Notes: generated by a model not told the origin, from the letters alone. A DNA stretch of 64,000 nucleotides from Dysgonomonas sp. 216 (GCF_010501065.1 NZ_QVMM01000005.1:1-64000); one strand, 5' to 3'; positions 9,961-20,249 are shown, numbered from the stretch's first letter. Numbers and translations: made by a program.

Positions 9961-10710
9961 TCATTTAAAAACCTGCAAAAAAGCCTCTTTATAGCTTGGC
10001 GACACCTCTATCTCTGTTCCATCTTCAAGTACAACATAACCGCCCGAACCTTTATGATATGATCTAACACAACTGACATTTATAATGTGCGACTTATGCA
10101 CCCTGAGAAAAGGGTAAGGTAATATTTCGGCGAAATGTTTAAGAAAACGGCACACCATTTTCTTGGTCTTATTTTTCAGGTAAATATCCGTAAAGTTTCC
10201 ATTACCTTGCAAACGGATAATATCTTCTATTTTAACCACCTCAAAACCTTCGAGAGTAGGCAAAATAACTTGTTGCTTTTCAGGCTGAGGTTCTTTAAAG
10301 TTATCTACAATTATTTTATTGCGGTTGAATATTTCGTTTTTAAGAATGTGTTGCTGCACTTTTGTCACTGCAAGAATAAGTTCTTCTATTCCAACAGGTT
10401 TAAGCAGATAATAAGCAGCACTCTGATTTAATGCTTGCAACGAGTATTCGGAAAAAGCTGTAACAAATATAGTTTCGAAATAAAGATCTTTACACCCATC
10501 CAGCACATCAAAAGCATTACCAAAAGGCATCTCAACGTCCAAAAACACAAGCTGTGGCTGAAGTTCATGCAACACCGAAATTGCATCTTTACTATTATGT
10601 GCTTCGCCAATCACTTCTATTTGCGGACAATACTTAATAAGATAACTTTTTAATGCTTCCCGGGCCGCATGTTCGTCTTCAACTATAACACTCTTTATTT
10701 TCTGCAACAT
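9961..10710 (-). CDS. LytTR-family response regulator
   Basis: A 249-residue two-component regulator. Residues about 5-125 are a receiver domain with the acidic pair ED (11-12), phospho-acceptor Asp58 in VFLDVEMP and a conserved Lys in YYLLKPVG. Residues about 150-248 form a LytTR DNA-binding domain (LQGNGNFTDIYLKN, FLRVHKSHIINVSCV). It starts 2 bp after the sensor kinase gene, so the two form a cognate pair. Its target promoters are not evident in the window. Confidence 0.93.
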   Translation of the reverse strand: MLQKIKSVIVEDEHAAREALKSYLIKYCPQIEVIGEAHNSKDAISVLHELQPQLVFLDVEMPFGNAFDVLDGCKDLYFETIFVTAFSEYSLQALNQSAAYYLLKPVGIEELILAVTKVQQHILKNEIFNRNKIIVDNFKEPQPEKQQVILPTLEGFEVVKIEDIIRLQGNGNFTDIYLKNKTKKMVCRFLKHFAEILPYPFLRVHKSHIINVSCVRSYHKGSGGYVVLEDGTEIEVSPSYKEAFLQVFK

Positions 10711-10712
10711 TA

Positions 10713-12512
10713 CTATCTGTTTTTATATAAATCTAACGGAAAACTAATAGTTACAATAACGCCTGTCGCTCCATTTGTTTTTTCCTCTATACTCAGAATA
10801 ATTCTACTTTTATATAAACTATTCAATAGCTCTATCCGCTCGCGGGTATTATTTACACCTCTCGATTTATGAGCTTTCTGATGTTTGGTTTTCAGTTCGG
10901 CACTTTTCGTCAAACCTATTCCATCATCTTCTATGGTAATATACAAATAATCATTACTTTGTTTAACCTCTAGTTTCAGAACGCCCTTACTCTCTTTATA
11001 GCGCAATCCGTGCCATATTGCATTTTCGAGTTGTGGCTGTATTATCATATTAGGCACATAAAGCGTATCGCTATCAATAGAGTCTTCGACATAAATTTCA
11101 AAATCAAACTTATCATTAAAACGAATATGCTCCAGTTCAAGGTACTCCTGCATCTGATTCATTTCGAGCGAAAGCGGTACAAAATCCTTATTGGAGTTTT
11201 CCATAATGTTGCGCATTAATTTAGAATACGACGACAGATATTTATTTGCCTCCAACTCGTTATTCTGCGCTATAAACTGATTTACACTATTCAGGCTATT
11301 AAATATAAAGTGAGGATTCATTTCGCGCCGGAGCGATTGCAATGCAATCTTTTTATTTCTCTTACGAACAAGATACCACGCCCTTACAATAAAAAAAGAA
11401 CATGTAAGTATTAATATTATTGAACCTATCAGAACGTAATTAAACCGGTTCTTCTTCTCAATAAGCTGATCTTTCAATGCCCGTTCTTTCTCCAATTGGG
11501 CTATTTTTTCTTCAGTTATCTGATATAGCTTTGTGTCAATTAACGATGTATCGGCTTTTATAACAGCCTCCAGCGTATCGATAAACGAAGAATACAGAGC
11601 AATTACTTCTTGCGATTGTTTTTCCCTTTTATAATAATTGGCTAGTATTTCAAGACTATTCCTTGCCTCAAAAGTCTGCCCTTCTCTCAATGCCAGATTG
11701 TAAGCCTGCTTAAGCGATGTAAGCCCTTTTGTTGTATCCTTGCCTTCGAAATAAACATTCGACAAGTTCTGCAATTGTTCAACTTTAACTTTCGGGTTTT
11801 TTACCACTTCGGCCTTTTCCACCAGCTTTTCATTTATTTCTATTGCCTTTTCAATCTGATTATCCGATGCATAAGCTTTTGCAATATCCCTGTTTATCTT
11901 TATAGCCTCTTCGGGTTTATCCTTTACAAAATCCAAAGCACTCTCTAAATTTTCGACAGCAGCTTTCGTATCCTTCAATTCGAGTTTAACCTCTGCCATT
12001 TGTTGGAATGCCTCAACTTTATCTTCTTTAAGCGGAGTGGACTCCAGTATATCTATTTTTTGTTGTATCAGATTTGAACGCGCTTCGGGGTTCGATATAT
12101 TTGCTAAACGACCAGCATCGTTTGTATTGAGAGATTGTTGCACCTTGCTTTTCGACAGACGCGCAGCCGATTGATATTTAACTATGGCTTCATCAATGTT
12201 ATTCTGTAACTCCTTAAGCTTAGCCAACTCCCTATCGATGAGAGCAACTTTTTCTGTATTTTTCAATTTTACATATAAGCTACGGGCTTTAGCATAATTT
12301 TCTTCGGCTTTTTTCAGTTCACCTTTTCCGGTTTGTTCTTTGGCCAAGTTTTCGTAATCGATGGCAAGTTTTTCATCAGAAGCCCCTTCTTCCAACGATT
12401 TTGTAACCTCAACCGCTGCATTTTTTTTAGGCATAATTTTTACGGACGACTTATGCTGAGCGATAAGGCCTCCTGACAAAACCAACAATGACAGAAAAAA
12501 TATAAACCTCAT
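10713..12512 (-). CDS. TPR-containing LytS-type sensor histidine kinase
   Basis: A 599-residue membrane sensor. It has an N-terminal signal sequence (about 1-19), then a periplasmic helical region (about 35-330) with TPR-like repeats, a coiled-coil segment, one membrane helix (about 358-381), and a cytoplasmic His_kinase domain with the phospho-acceptor His401 in REMNPHFIFNSLNSVNQF. A HATPase domain follows, with N-box QPQLENAIWHGL and G-box EDDGIGL. The signal is unknown. It is transcribed with the LytTR regulator (2 bp spacing). The H-box style matches the LytS/YehU (HPK8) class. Confidence 0.92.
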   Translation of the reverse strand: MRFIFFLSLLVLSGGLIAQHKSSVKIMPKKNAAVEVTKSLEEGASDEKLAIDYENLAKEQTGKGELKKAEENYAKARSLYVKLKNTEKVALIDRELAKLKELQNNIDEAIVKYQSAARLSKSKVQQSLNTNDAGRLANISNPEARSNLIQQKIDILESTPLKEDKVEAFQQMAEVKLELKDTKAAVENLESALDFVKDKPEEAIKINRDIAKAYASDNQIEKAIEINEKLVEKAEVVKNPKVKVEQLQNLSNVYFEGKDTTKGLTSLKQAYNLALREGQTFEARNSLEILANYYKREKQSQEVIALYSSFIDTLEAVIKADTSLIDTKLYQITEEKIAQLEKERALKDQLIEKKNRFNYVLIGSIILILTCSFFIVRAWYLVRKRNKKIALQSLRREMNPHFIFNSLNSVNQFIAQNNELEANKYLSSYSKLMRNIMENSNKDFVPLSLEMNQMQEYLELEHIRFNDKFDFEIYVEDSIDSDTLYVPNMIIQPQLENAIWHGLRYKESKGVLKLEVKQSNDYLYITIEDDGIGLTKSAELKTKHQKAHKSRGVNNTRERIELLNSLYKSRIILSIEEKTNGATGVIVTISFPLDLYKNR

Positions 12513-12864
12513 TATTTTAATAAATAGTTAAAGTATATCTTATTTCATTTTGCAAGCACATATTCTATCAACATAGAATTTCGCACCACTCACAACATCC
12601 TATAACACATACTAAATAAAAAACCTGACAGACCTGACAACTTTTTCTATTTTCGGATTTATTGTTTATTAATAACTATAAACTGCTTTCCTGCAACTCT
12701 TAATATACAGATAAAGCCATAATATAAAAGCACATTGTAAAGTAAATATTTTTTCTATTCAATAGCACTATGTTTTACCATGTGAAAAAGAAGTTTTACC
12801 CTTTTAATAAAAAAGGTGCCTCAAATGAAGCACCTTTTTCTATATATAAAAGAACAATTTTGTC
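12513..12864 (+). other. Gene-free interval between kinase operon and glucan phosphorylase
   Basis: About 350 AT-rich bases hold the upstream region of the minus-strand kinase operon and the terminator of the glgP gene (12809-12839). A short tandem repeat (ACCTGACA twice near 12625-12645) is visible. No RNA gene or convincing small ORF was recognised. Confidence 0.5.
12809..12840 (-). terminator. Terminator downstream of glucan phosphorylase
   Basis: A perfect 10-bp stem (12810-12819, AAAAAGGTGC, with 12830-12839) has a 10-nt loop and ends in T residues on the minus strand. It lies 25 bp past the phosphorylase stop codon. Confidence 0.85.
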
Positions 12865-15435
12865 TTAAATCCAACGCACATAAGCAAAATCCATACGATG
12901 AGGCAAATCCTTATTAGATGGATAAACCCTAAAGGCATACTTATGTGTACCGATGAGAGTTGTTGGCTCTTTCAGTGTAAAGTAAAGTTTCGATCCTTCG
13001 GTTTTTGACAACTGGAACGGAATAGTTTGCAATAACTTAGTATTGTTGTCTGCATCGGTATCTACAACCACATAGTCTATACCTAAATCGCCAACCATAT
13101 CTTTTTTGTCAAGTACAATCTCAAGAATCACACTCTCACCCTCCAACTGGCTAATCATAGATTGAGGCATATCTTCACCATTAGCTTTCATCGATACTAC
13201 AGTAAAATTATCCCATTTCGAAGCCATATCTTCCTTCCACGCTGCAATTTCTTTTGCCTTGGCATAATTATCTGCCGATATTTTTTCAGAACGTGCTGCC
13301 TGTTTAGTATAGAAGTTATTAATATAGTCGTCAATCATACGTTTTGTTGTATAATGAGGCGCTATCTTCGCTATCGAATTCTTAACATATTGTATCCATT
13401 CGGGCGAATATCCTTTCGAATTACGTGCATAATAAAGAGGAAGTATCTTATTCTCAAACGTAGAATAGATAATTGCCGCATCCAACTCGTCCTGATATGC
13501 CTGATTTGTGTAAGTACGTTTATCGGTCAATGCCCATCCGGCCTCTTCGCGATAACCTTCGTACCACCATCCATCAAGAACCGAAAAGTTAAGCACACCG
13601 TTCATTTCGGCCTTCTCGCCCGATGTTCCCGAAGCTTCGAGCGGACGTGTTGGTGTATTTAACCAAATATCGACACCCGAAACCAAACGTTTTGCTAAAC
13701 GCATATCGTAATTTTCAAGGAATATAATCTTTCCTAAAAACTCAGGACGACGCGATATTTCGATAATATGTTTTATTAACCCTTGTCCTGCACCATCGGC
13801 AGGGTGAGCTTTACCTGTAAAGATAAATTGAATCGGGAATTTTTCGTTATTTACTAAACGAGACAAACGCTCCAAATCGGTAAACAACAAATGTGCCCTT
13901 TTATAAGTTGCAAAACGGCGACCAAAACCAACCAATAAAGCATCCGGATTAATTTTATCAATCACATTCAGAATACTTTTCGGATTAGTTTGATTTTTAA
14001 CCCAACCTTCACGCATCTGCTCCTGAACATAATCGATCAAACGTCTTTTTAATTTAAGACGCAGATTCCAGATTTCCTGATCGGGTACATCGTATATCTT
14101 TTTCCAGATATCTTCGTTTGACTGATCTTCGTAGAAAGTCTCGTCAAAAGTTTTTTCATACAATGCCTTACATTCGCGCGAAGTCCACGTTGGCAAGTGT
14201 ACTCCATTTGTAACGTGCCCCACATGCAATTCTTCGGGGAAGTAACCTTTCCACATAGAGTGGAACATATTACGAGAAACAATTCCGTGCAAAAGACTCA
14301 CACCGTTAGCTTCCTGACAAGTGTTCAACGCAAAAGCACTCATGCTGAACTTTTCATTCGAACCCGGATTCTCGCGTCCCATGTCTACAAACTCGTTCCA
14401 CGAAATACCCAAACGCTCTGGGAAATGCCCCATATATTTACCAAGCAAGCCTTCGTCGAAATAATCGTGTCCTGCAGGAACAGGTGTATGCACTGTATAA
14501 AGACCTGAGGCACGAACAATCTCCAACGCTTGATTAAATGTCAGACCTTCTTTTTCGATAAGATCAAGCAAACGTTGTACATTTATAAATGCGGCATGCC
14601 CTTCGTTACAATGGTATACTTCTTTCTTAATACCTAATTTATTAAGCAACAATATACCTCCGATACCTAATAGATATTCCTGCTTCATTCGATTTTCCCA
14701 GTCGCCACCATATAATTGGTACGTGATAGGACGATCATACTCGCTATTCATATCAAGATCTGTATCAAGAAGATATAATGGCACACGCCCAACATTTACC
14801 CTCCAAACATGAGCATAAACATCTCTATCATGATAAGGCACAGCCAATATCATGGGATTACCATCTTCTTCCATTACTTGCTCGATAGGCAACTCATTAA
14901 AATTCTGAGCTTCGTAAAACGCCTCTTGTTGTCCATCGGGCGAAATACGCTGAGTGAAATAACCATAACGGTACAAGAAACCTACTCCCGCTAAATCAAC
15001 ATGGCTATCGCTCGCTTCTTTCAAGTAGTCTCCGGCTAAAACCCCTAAACCTCCCGAATAAATTTTAAGGACATGGGTAAACCCATACTCCATACTAAAA
15101 TATGCAACAGATGGTTTCTTTTTATCGGGTTTAACCGACATATATTTATCAAATTTAGCACATAACGACTTTACTTTAGCCATCAATGTCTTATCTTTCA
15201 AAATCTCCTCAGTGCGGGCATAACTCAGCGTTTGCAATAACGTAACCGGATTATGACCTGTTTCTTTCCATAATTGCGGATCAAGTTCGGCAAAGAGGTC
15301 GGTAGCCTCCAAATTCCAAACCCACCATAAGTTTCTCGCAAGCTTCTCCAAAGGTACTAGTTCTTTATTCAACCTCACCTGGGTGTGAACTTCTTTCCAT
15401 GACGGATGATTACTGTAGCTTGTTTTGATCTTCAT
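12865..15435 (-). CDS. glgP: Alpha-glucan (glycogen) phosphorylase, GT35
   Basis: Releases glucose-1-phosphate from the non-reducing ends of alpha-1,4-glucans using phosphate and pyridoxal phosphate. The 856-residue protein belongs to the alpha-glucan phosphorylase branch common in Bacteroidota, with an N-terminal DUF3417-like segment ([16 protein letters not shown]), [27 protein letters not shown], the active-site region HCNEGHAAF, and [19 protein letters not shown] with the likely PLP-binding Lys. It follows the glycogen synthase gene by 60 bp, forming a synthesis/breakdown pair. Confidence 0.95.
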   Translation of the reverse strand: MKIKTSYSNHPSWKEVHTQVRLNKELVPLEKLARNLWWVWNLEATDLFAELDPQLWKETGHNPVTLLQTLSYARTEEILKDKTLMAKVKSLCAKFDKYMSVKPDKKKPSVAYFSMEYGFTHVLKIYSGGLGVLAGDYLKEASDSHVDLAGVGFLYRYGYFTQRISPDGQQEAFYEAQNFNELPIEQVMEEDGNPMILAVPYHDRDVYAHVWRVNVGRVPLYLLDTDLDMNSEYDRPITYQLYGGDWENRMKQEYLLGIGGILLLNKLGIKKEVYHCNEGHAAFINVQRLLDLIEKEGLTFNQALEIVRASGLYTVHTPVPAGHDYFDEGLLGKYMGHFPERLGISWNEFVDMGRENPGSNEKFSMSAFALNTCQEANGVSLLHGIVSRNMFHSMWKGYFPEELHVGHVTNGVHLPTWTSRECKALYEKTFDETFYEDQSNEDIWKKIYDVPDQEIWNLRLKLKRRLIDYVQEQMREGWVKNQTNPKSILNVIDKINPDALLVGFGRRFATYKRAHLLFTDLERLSRLVNNEKFPIQFIFTGKAHPADGAGQGLIKHIIEISRRPEFLGKIIFLENYDMRLAKRLVSGVDIWLNTPTRPLEASGTSGEKAEMNGVLNFSVLDGWWYEGYREEAGWALTDKRTYTNQAYQDELDAAIIYSTFENKILPLYYARNSKGYSPEWIQYVKNSIAKIAPHYTTKRMIDDYINNFYTKQAARSEKISADNYAKAKEIAAWKEDMASKWDNFTVVSMKANGEDMPQSMISQLEGESVILEIVLDKKDMVGDLGIDYVVVDTDADNNTKLLQTIPFQLSKTEGSKLYFTLKEPTTLIGTHKYAFRVYPSNKDLPHRMDFAYVRWI

Positions 15436-15495
15436 AATTAAATAATTTAGTTCATCTTGTTTTTATACTTTGGAGTGTAAAATACACTTTAGCAT

Positions 15496-17178
15496 CTATT
15501 TATTATTATCCATACGAGTACGGGCACTTACAAGTGCTTTACTGTATGCCTCTTCGTAGTAATGGAAAAAATGCTTCCAGTCGGCAAGAGATGCTCGTTT
15601 GGCAGCTTTTTTCTTTATACTTTTTATTTGCTCGTTGCTTCGGGTTGCCATTTCAAAAATCATATTGCATATTTCTTCCGAAACCTCTATAAAATTATAA
15701 TCATCGCGACGGATAACCTCTCCTCCGTCGTGCATTCCTCTTTCATCGCCCATGCTTAGCACCCACATGCCAAACCCCGAAAGCGAAGTTGTTATGCTAG
15801 GTACCGAAAACGCAATACTTTCGTGCGGAGTGTAGCCCCAAGGTTCGTAATAAGAAGGAAAAACTGTTGCATCCAAGCCTATAAGCAGATCGTAATATGT
15901 CATATTAAATATTCCGTCGGTACCATTCAGATACGAAGGGACAAATATTACATTCACTTTGTTTGTAGCAACATGATCCAACCCTAAAAACCTTATCTGA
16001 TTCAGAACCATATCATGTTCCATATTGTGTAACCAATGCGTTATATATGGCATATCAAGAGGTGTATCAACCATCTTTTTTCCTTGTATCCGTTGTTTTA
16101 ATTCCGGACGAGCTTTGTCGACCCAAGCCGGAACCATAACAAAAGCCACAACATCTTTGTTCAGTTGTTTTATATGGTTCAATCTGTTCATTGCATCAAT
16201 AAACACATCTATACCTTTATTCTTGTATTCGTATCTTCCGCTTGTTGCTATCAGTAGTGCATCGGTGTCGATACTTTTTCCCAAAAGTTTCTCGGCAACA
16301 TCAATCATTTTCTTTCGGGCGAGATTACGTTTACTTGTATATTCGCGCCCTGTGGGTACAAAATCTTTTTCAAATCCGTTTGGTGTAACTTCCGGATCAC
16401 GCTCAAGCAATTGTTTACACTCGCGAGCTGTTATTTCACTCACTGTTGTGAAACAATCTACCTCAAGTGCCGTCCGTTTTTCAACCGAATGTTTAGCTTC
16501 CATATTTAGTTCACGAGCCATCTGGTCGCCATTATAAGCCGATAAATAATTGTATAAAGGCTTGTTGTTTCCGGCAATAGAACGCCCGATAGAAGTAGCA
16601 TGAGTTGTAAATACAGTTGCTATCTGAGGCAATTTATCTTTTATATACAACGCTCCCATGCCCAGCATCCACTCGTTAAAATGAGCGATAACATTTTTAT
16701 CCGAAAGTTTATGATATTTATAGTAGCTCTCAATAACCCGCCCTGTAGCATAGGCAAACATACACGACTCGTCGTAATCGCCGTAAGCATGTAACGAATC
16801 GACCCCGAATTGCCCCCACATATCGGCATATATCTCGTCTTTATGTGGAAAAAATTGCTGAAAATCGACAAGTACTGCAATAGGCCTTCCGGGAACGTCC
16901 CAATAACCAACCCTTATTTTAAGCCCATCTATTGCTATGGCATGTTTCTTCCACTTGGTAAGTAATTTTTTGTCTTCAATAAACCAAAGGCTTTCCGAAT
17001 CTTTCCACACATCGGGCCCGATAAACATAACATTGCCGTTATATACTTCGAGCATAGTCTTTGCTTTTGACGAAAGTACAGTATATATTCCTCCTACTTT
17101 ATTACAAACTTCCCAGCTTGTTTCGAACACATAATCAGGAGTCATATTATCGTTATTAATGGTTGTTTTATCAGCCAT
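15496..17178 (-). CDS. Glycogen synthase, GT3 (eukaryote-like) family
   Basis: Elongates glycogen using an activated glucose donor. The 560-residue sequence resembles the GT3 family rather than the GT5 GlgA family: FETSWEVCNKVGGIYTVLSSKA at the start, HFNEWMLG, TTHATSIGRSIAG, and near the C-terminus FPSYYEPWGYTPHESIAFSVPSITT, the nucleotide-sugar binding region with the conserved Glu. Donor preference (UDP- or ADP-glucose) cannot be read with certainty. It lies between prfB (86 bp upstream) and the phosphorylase gene. No exact TAnnTTTG element precedes it, so read-through from prfB is possible. Confidence 0.92.
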   Translation of the reverse strand: MADKTTINNDNMTPDYVFETSWEVCNKVGGIYTVLSSKAKTMLEVYNGNVMFIGPDVWKDSESLWFIEDKKLLTKWKKHAIAIDGLKIRVGYWDVPGRPIAVLVDFQQFFPHKDEIYADMWGQFGVDSLHAYGDYDESCMFAYATGRVIESYYKYHKLSDKNVIAHFNEWMLGMGALYIKDKLPQIATVFTTHATSIGRSIAGNNKPLYNYLSAYNGDQMARELNMEAKHSVEKRTALEVDCFTTVSEITARECKQLLERDPEVTPNGFEKDFVPTGREYTSKRNLARKKMIDVAEKLLGKSIDTDALLIATSGRYEYKNKGIDVFIDAMNRLNHIKQLNKDVVAFVMVPAWVDKARPELKQRIQGKKMVDTPLDMPYITHWLHNMEHDMVLNQIRFLGLDHVATNKVNVIFVPSYLNGTDGIFNMTYYDLLIGLDATVFPSYYEPWGYTPHESIAFSVPSITTSLSGFGMWVLSMGDERGMHDGGEVIRRDDYNFIEVSEEICNMIFEMATRSNEQIKSIKKKAAKRASLADWKHFFHYYEEAYSKALVSARTRMDNNK

Positions 17179-17264
17179 ATTTATTCTAAATATTTCTTTA
17201 TATAGTTCTTAGTACATGTAACCCTCATTGTTTTCGGGGTTCTCATATAGCAATTATAAGGCTG

Positions 17265-18378
17265 TTAAGCCTCGTCGCCAAATTCCATTAAATAGGATTT
17301 GATGAACTCATCAATATCACCATCCATCACTCCTTGTACATCAGATGTCTGATAATTGGTACGATGGTCTTTCACCCTGCGGTCGTCGAAAACATAACTG
17401 CGAATTTGCGATCCCCACTCTATTTTCTTTTTTCCCGCTTCAATTTTCACTTGCTCGCGCCTTCTTTTCTCCAACTCCATTTCATAAAGTTGCGATTTAA
17501 GCAAACGCAAAGCATTATCTTTATTACCGAACTGCGAACGGCTTTCGGTATTTTCAATAACTATTTCACTTTCTTCTCCGGTTTCCGAGTCTTTATATTT
17601 ATAATGTAAACGTACTCCGGTTTCGACTTTATTTACGTTCTGACCTCCCGCCCCACTCGAGCGAAAAGTATCCCAAGTTAAATTGGCCTGATTTATTTCG
17701 ATTTCTATCGAATCGTCAACTAATGGAACAACAAACACCGATGCAAACGAAGTCATGCGTTTGCCTTGAGCGTTATAAGGCGAAACTCTTACCAAACGAT
17801 GTACACCGTTTTCGGATTTCAGATAACCATAGGCAAATTCGCCTTCAACCTGCAAGGTAGCTGTTTTTATACCGGCTTCATCTCCATCAAGCCAGTTAGT
17901 AACTGTTACTTTATAACCTTTAGCTTCGGCCCATCGCTGATACATTCTGAAAAGCATCGAAGCCCAGTCTTGTCCTTCTGTGCCTCCGGCTCCACTATTT
18001 ATTTTAAGAACTGCTCCCAGTTTATCCTCTTCGCGGCGAAGCATATTCTTCAGTTCCAGATTTTCGACCTTCACTACGGCTACTTTATAAGCTTCATCAA
18101 CCTCATCTTCGGATGTAATACCCTCTTTCTGAAAGTCGAATGCCAGCTGCAACTCTTCACAAGCCGATTTCACTTCATTATAACCGTTTATCCACGATTT
18201 TAGTTCGCGAATTTTCTTCATTTGTTCTTCGGCAACCTTATTATCATTCCAAAATTCGGGTGCCTGAGTTCTTAGCTCTTCTTCTTCTAATTGAATTATC
18301 TTGGCATCGACGTCAAAGGTACCCCCTCAGCGCCGACTCGCGCTCCAACACATCTTTGAGTTGGTCTATTGTAATCAT
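17265..18378 (-). CDS. prfB: Peptide chain release factor 2 with programmed +1 frameshift
   Basis: Recognises UGA and UAA stop codons and triggers peptide release. Translation starts at the ATG at 18378 and reads 21 codons to an in-frame TGA (18315-18313). A +1 slip on CTT (18318-18316) continues in the frame that ends at 17265, giving a 370-residue protein, close to E. coli RF2 (365). The catalytic GGQ is at about residues 244-246 (SSGAGGQNVNK). The stop-codon recognition tripeptide reads SPY (about 199-201) rather than the classical SPF. Low RF2 favours the slip, so the factor autoregulates. Taking the internal ATG at 18221 as the start would lose the first 52 residues. A -7 element lies at 18411-18418. 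Confidence 0.96.
18312..18327 (-). promoter_or_regulatory. prfB +1 programmed frameshift site
   Basis: The minus strand reads AGGGGGTACCTTTGAC: a Shine-Dalgarno-like AGGGGG, three bases of spacing, the slippery CUU codon and the UGA stop followed by C. It has the same layout as the E. coli RF2 frameshift signal and differs by one base in the spacer codon (TAC for TAT). Confidence 0.95.
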
Positions 18379-18410
18379 AATTATCGAGTTTTTAGTTAAA
18401 AAGGAAGTCG

Positions 18411-18418
18411 CAAAGGTA
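18411..18418 (-). promoter_or_regulatory. -7 element of prfB
   Basis: The minus strand reads TACCTTTG, an exact TAnnTTTG match 33 bp upstream of the full-length prfB ATG. It supports the upstream start. Confidence 0.6.
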
Positions 18419-18463
18419 ACAATTTTCCTTTGAATGTTAAGTACATAACAATTACATTCTGAC

Positions 18464-20125
18464 TTATTTTAATTTCTCAATTAAATTAGCAGGCAAGTAA
18501 AAAGTCTTTGTTTTATCAATATATACAACTACCGAACCCACATCGAAGGGTACTTCGTTCAAATATGCTACCGATTTATATGCAGGAATTTTTAATATTT
18601 CGTTGTCTTTTTTCACTGTCAACACAGGAAAATCATGTTCGTTGCTTACCTTACATTTTAATCCTGCAAAAACATCAGTATGTTTAGCAAACACTTGTTT
18701 TGTCATATCTGCCAAATCTGTTTGCAAACCCAGTACACTAAATAAATATCGATTTATGTCTATATTCGTATTCATGCCCAAAGGGATATCGCCCTGTGGA
18801 TGATAAGCTGCAAGAAAAACCTCTTCTCCGGTATGCCCTCCCGATGTAAAACCAAAATAAGTTCGACTATTCAGGATACTGACTATTGTACGTACCATAT
18901 TTTCGCTCTCCGATTTTTTCATATAATCGGCTTCTTTATAGTTTTTCGAACTTAAAAGTTTGTTCAATTCTTCTTTTGTTATCTCAATTCCTGTATTTTC
19001 TTTAAAAACAGATTTGAAGTTATCAGGCTTTTCTTTCAACAAAATACGCTCTAATCCCTCAGCTGTTCGCTTAAACTTAGTCACATTTCCAAACAAGTCC
19101 TCCAAAGAAGCTTTATCGTAACGATTTAAACCTGCTCTTCCTATGGTAAATCCACTATTTCCATGATCGGGTAAAATAATAATTGCAGTTTCCCCATCTT
19201 TTTTTGCAAAATCGAGGGCTACACCTACCGCCTTATCGAAAGCTAAATACTCGGTAATGCAACCAACAGCATCGTTGCTATGTGCGGCCCAATCCACCTT
19301 ACTCCCTTCAACCATCAGAAAGAAACCATTTTCATTAGCAGAGAGCACCTCTAGAGCTTTTTCTGTCATTTCGGATAAAGACGGAATCTTTGCCGGATCG
19401 CGGTCTACATCGTACGGAAGTTCCTTTTCGGCAAATAATGCCCATACTTTTTCATCTTGCACCGGAGTAATTTGCTTAAACTCATCAATATCATTTTGAA
19501 TTAAACGTGTTCCATTATTAGCAAAATGTCGTTTTATATCGTCAGTTATAATCGAATTGCCTCCACCAAAAACAACATTCAGGTTATTGTAAGCCATCTG
19601 GGGCGCTAAATATTTATACGCTCCCCTATTATAATGATGTGCAGCACAATCGGCTGGTGTAGCATGCGGGAACTCGACTGTTACCACAAGCCCTGTTGCT
19701 TTATTTTTCTGCATTTTTGCAGCCTCAAGTATAGTCACTAACGGCTGGTAAGCCATCTGTGGATCGACCGGATAAATATCTTTATTCGGGTCGGCTGGCG
19801 GATATATCGACACATTCCCTGTTTGTTGAGGAACACCTGTCATATAACACGATGTTGTTGGTGCTGAATCCCCGATTGGAGCATTCGATGAAAAAGTTTT
19901 TACCGTTCCGCATATATATGGGTCTATATTAAGGTTATCGCCCAACCCTTTATAATAATTATACCATCGGGCTGCCGATACAACCCCTATAGATGTTCCG
20001 TCGGGAATCATCAAAATCACATTCTTTACAGGCTTTATCTCTTTTCTGTAATTCTGAGCATACACAACAGGCACTGCCAACATCAAAAAAAGCAAACAAA
20101 GCAGGGATATATTTCTTTTCATCAT
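18464..20125 (-). CDS. Secreted alkaline phosphatase
   Basis: Periplasmic or extracellular metal-dependent phosphomonoesterase that frees inorganic phosphate. I chose the ATG at 20125 (553 residues): it begins MMKRN followed by a clear signal peptide (hydrophobic core, cleavage after VVYAQ), and the predicted -7 element (20147-20154) lies just upstream, whereas an in-frame ATG at 20191 would precede the promoter. Family features: ILMIPDGTSIG (metal-binding Asp), GDSAPTTS with the presumed nucleophilic Ser, DHGNSGFTIG, and SGGHTGEEVFLAAYHPQG (zinc-ligand His). Substrate range is unknown; it stands alone. Confidence 0.9.
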   Translation of the reverse strand: MMKRNISLLCLLFLMLAVPVVYAQNYRKEIKPVKNVILMIPDGTSIGVVSAARWYNYYKGLGDNLNIDPYICGTVKTFSSNAPIGDSAPTTSCYMTGVPQQTGNVSIYPPADPNKDIYPVDPQMAYQPLVTILEAAKMQKNKATGLVVTVEFPHATPADCAAHHYNRGAYKYLAPQMAYNNLNVVFGGGNSIITDDIKRHFANNGTRLIQNDIDEFKQITPVQDEKVWALFAEKELPYDVDRDPAKIPSLSEMTEKALEVLSANENGFFLMVEGSKVDWAAHSNDAVGCITEYLAFDKAVGVALDFAKKDGETAIIILPDHGNSGFTIGRAGLNRYDKASLEDLFGNVTKFKRTAEGLERILLKEKPDNFKSVFKENTGIEITKEELNKLLSSKNYKEADYMKKSESENMVRTIVSILNSRTYFGFTSGGHTGEEVFLAAYHPQGDIPLGMNTNIDINRYLFSVLGLQTDLADMTKQVFAKHTDVFAGLKCKVSNEHDFPVLTVKKDNEILKIPAYKSVAYLNEVPFDVGSVVVYIDKTKTFYLPANLIEKLK

Positions 20126-20135
20126 TAAAATTTTT

Positions 20136-20155
20136 CTACCTTTTGTCAAAGGTAG
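20136..20155 (-). promoter_or_regulatory. -7 element within a perfect palindrome before the alkaline phosphatase gene
   Basis: The 8-bp arms CTACCTTT (20136-20143) and AAAGGTAG (20148-20155) flank a TGTC spacer. The exact -7 match TACCTTTG (minus strand, 20154-20147) lies within it and the expected start site falls in the other arm. It could be an operator or a 5' end hairpin. Confidence 0.45.
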
Positions 20156-20249
20156 TTTATATAAAAATGGGAAAGAAATACTGCCTCTCATTTTTTATAC
20201 TACACTAAGAAGTTTTTCGAAATTACAACATTCTCACTTTGTCCTAAAA

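Noticed and set aside
9522..10062. Plus-strand ORFs opposite the EamA and LytTR genes
   Set aside because: Low-complexity shadows of well-supported minus-strand genes.
18140..18433. Plus-strand ORF antisense to the prfB 5' end
   Set aside because: It lies opposite the frameshifted start region of prfB, resembles no family, and the minus strand is clearly coding.
20126..20191. Upstream start for the alkaline phosphatase at 20191
   Set aside because: It would add 22 residues before a good signal peptide and place translation upstream of the predicted promoter.
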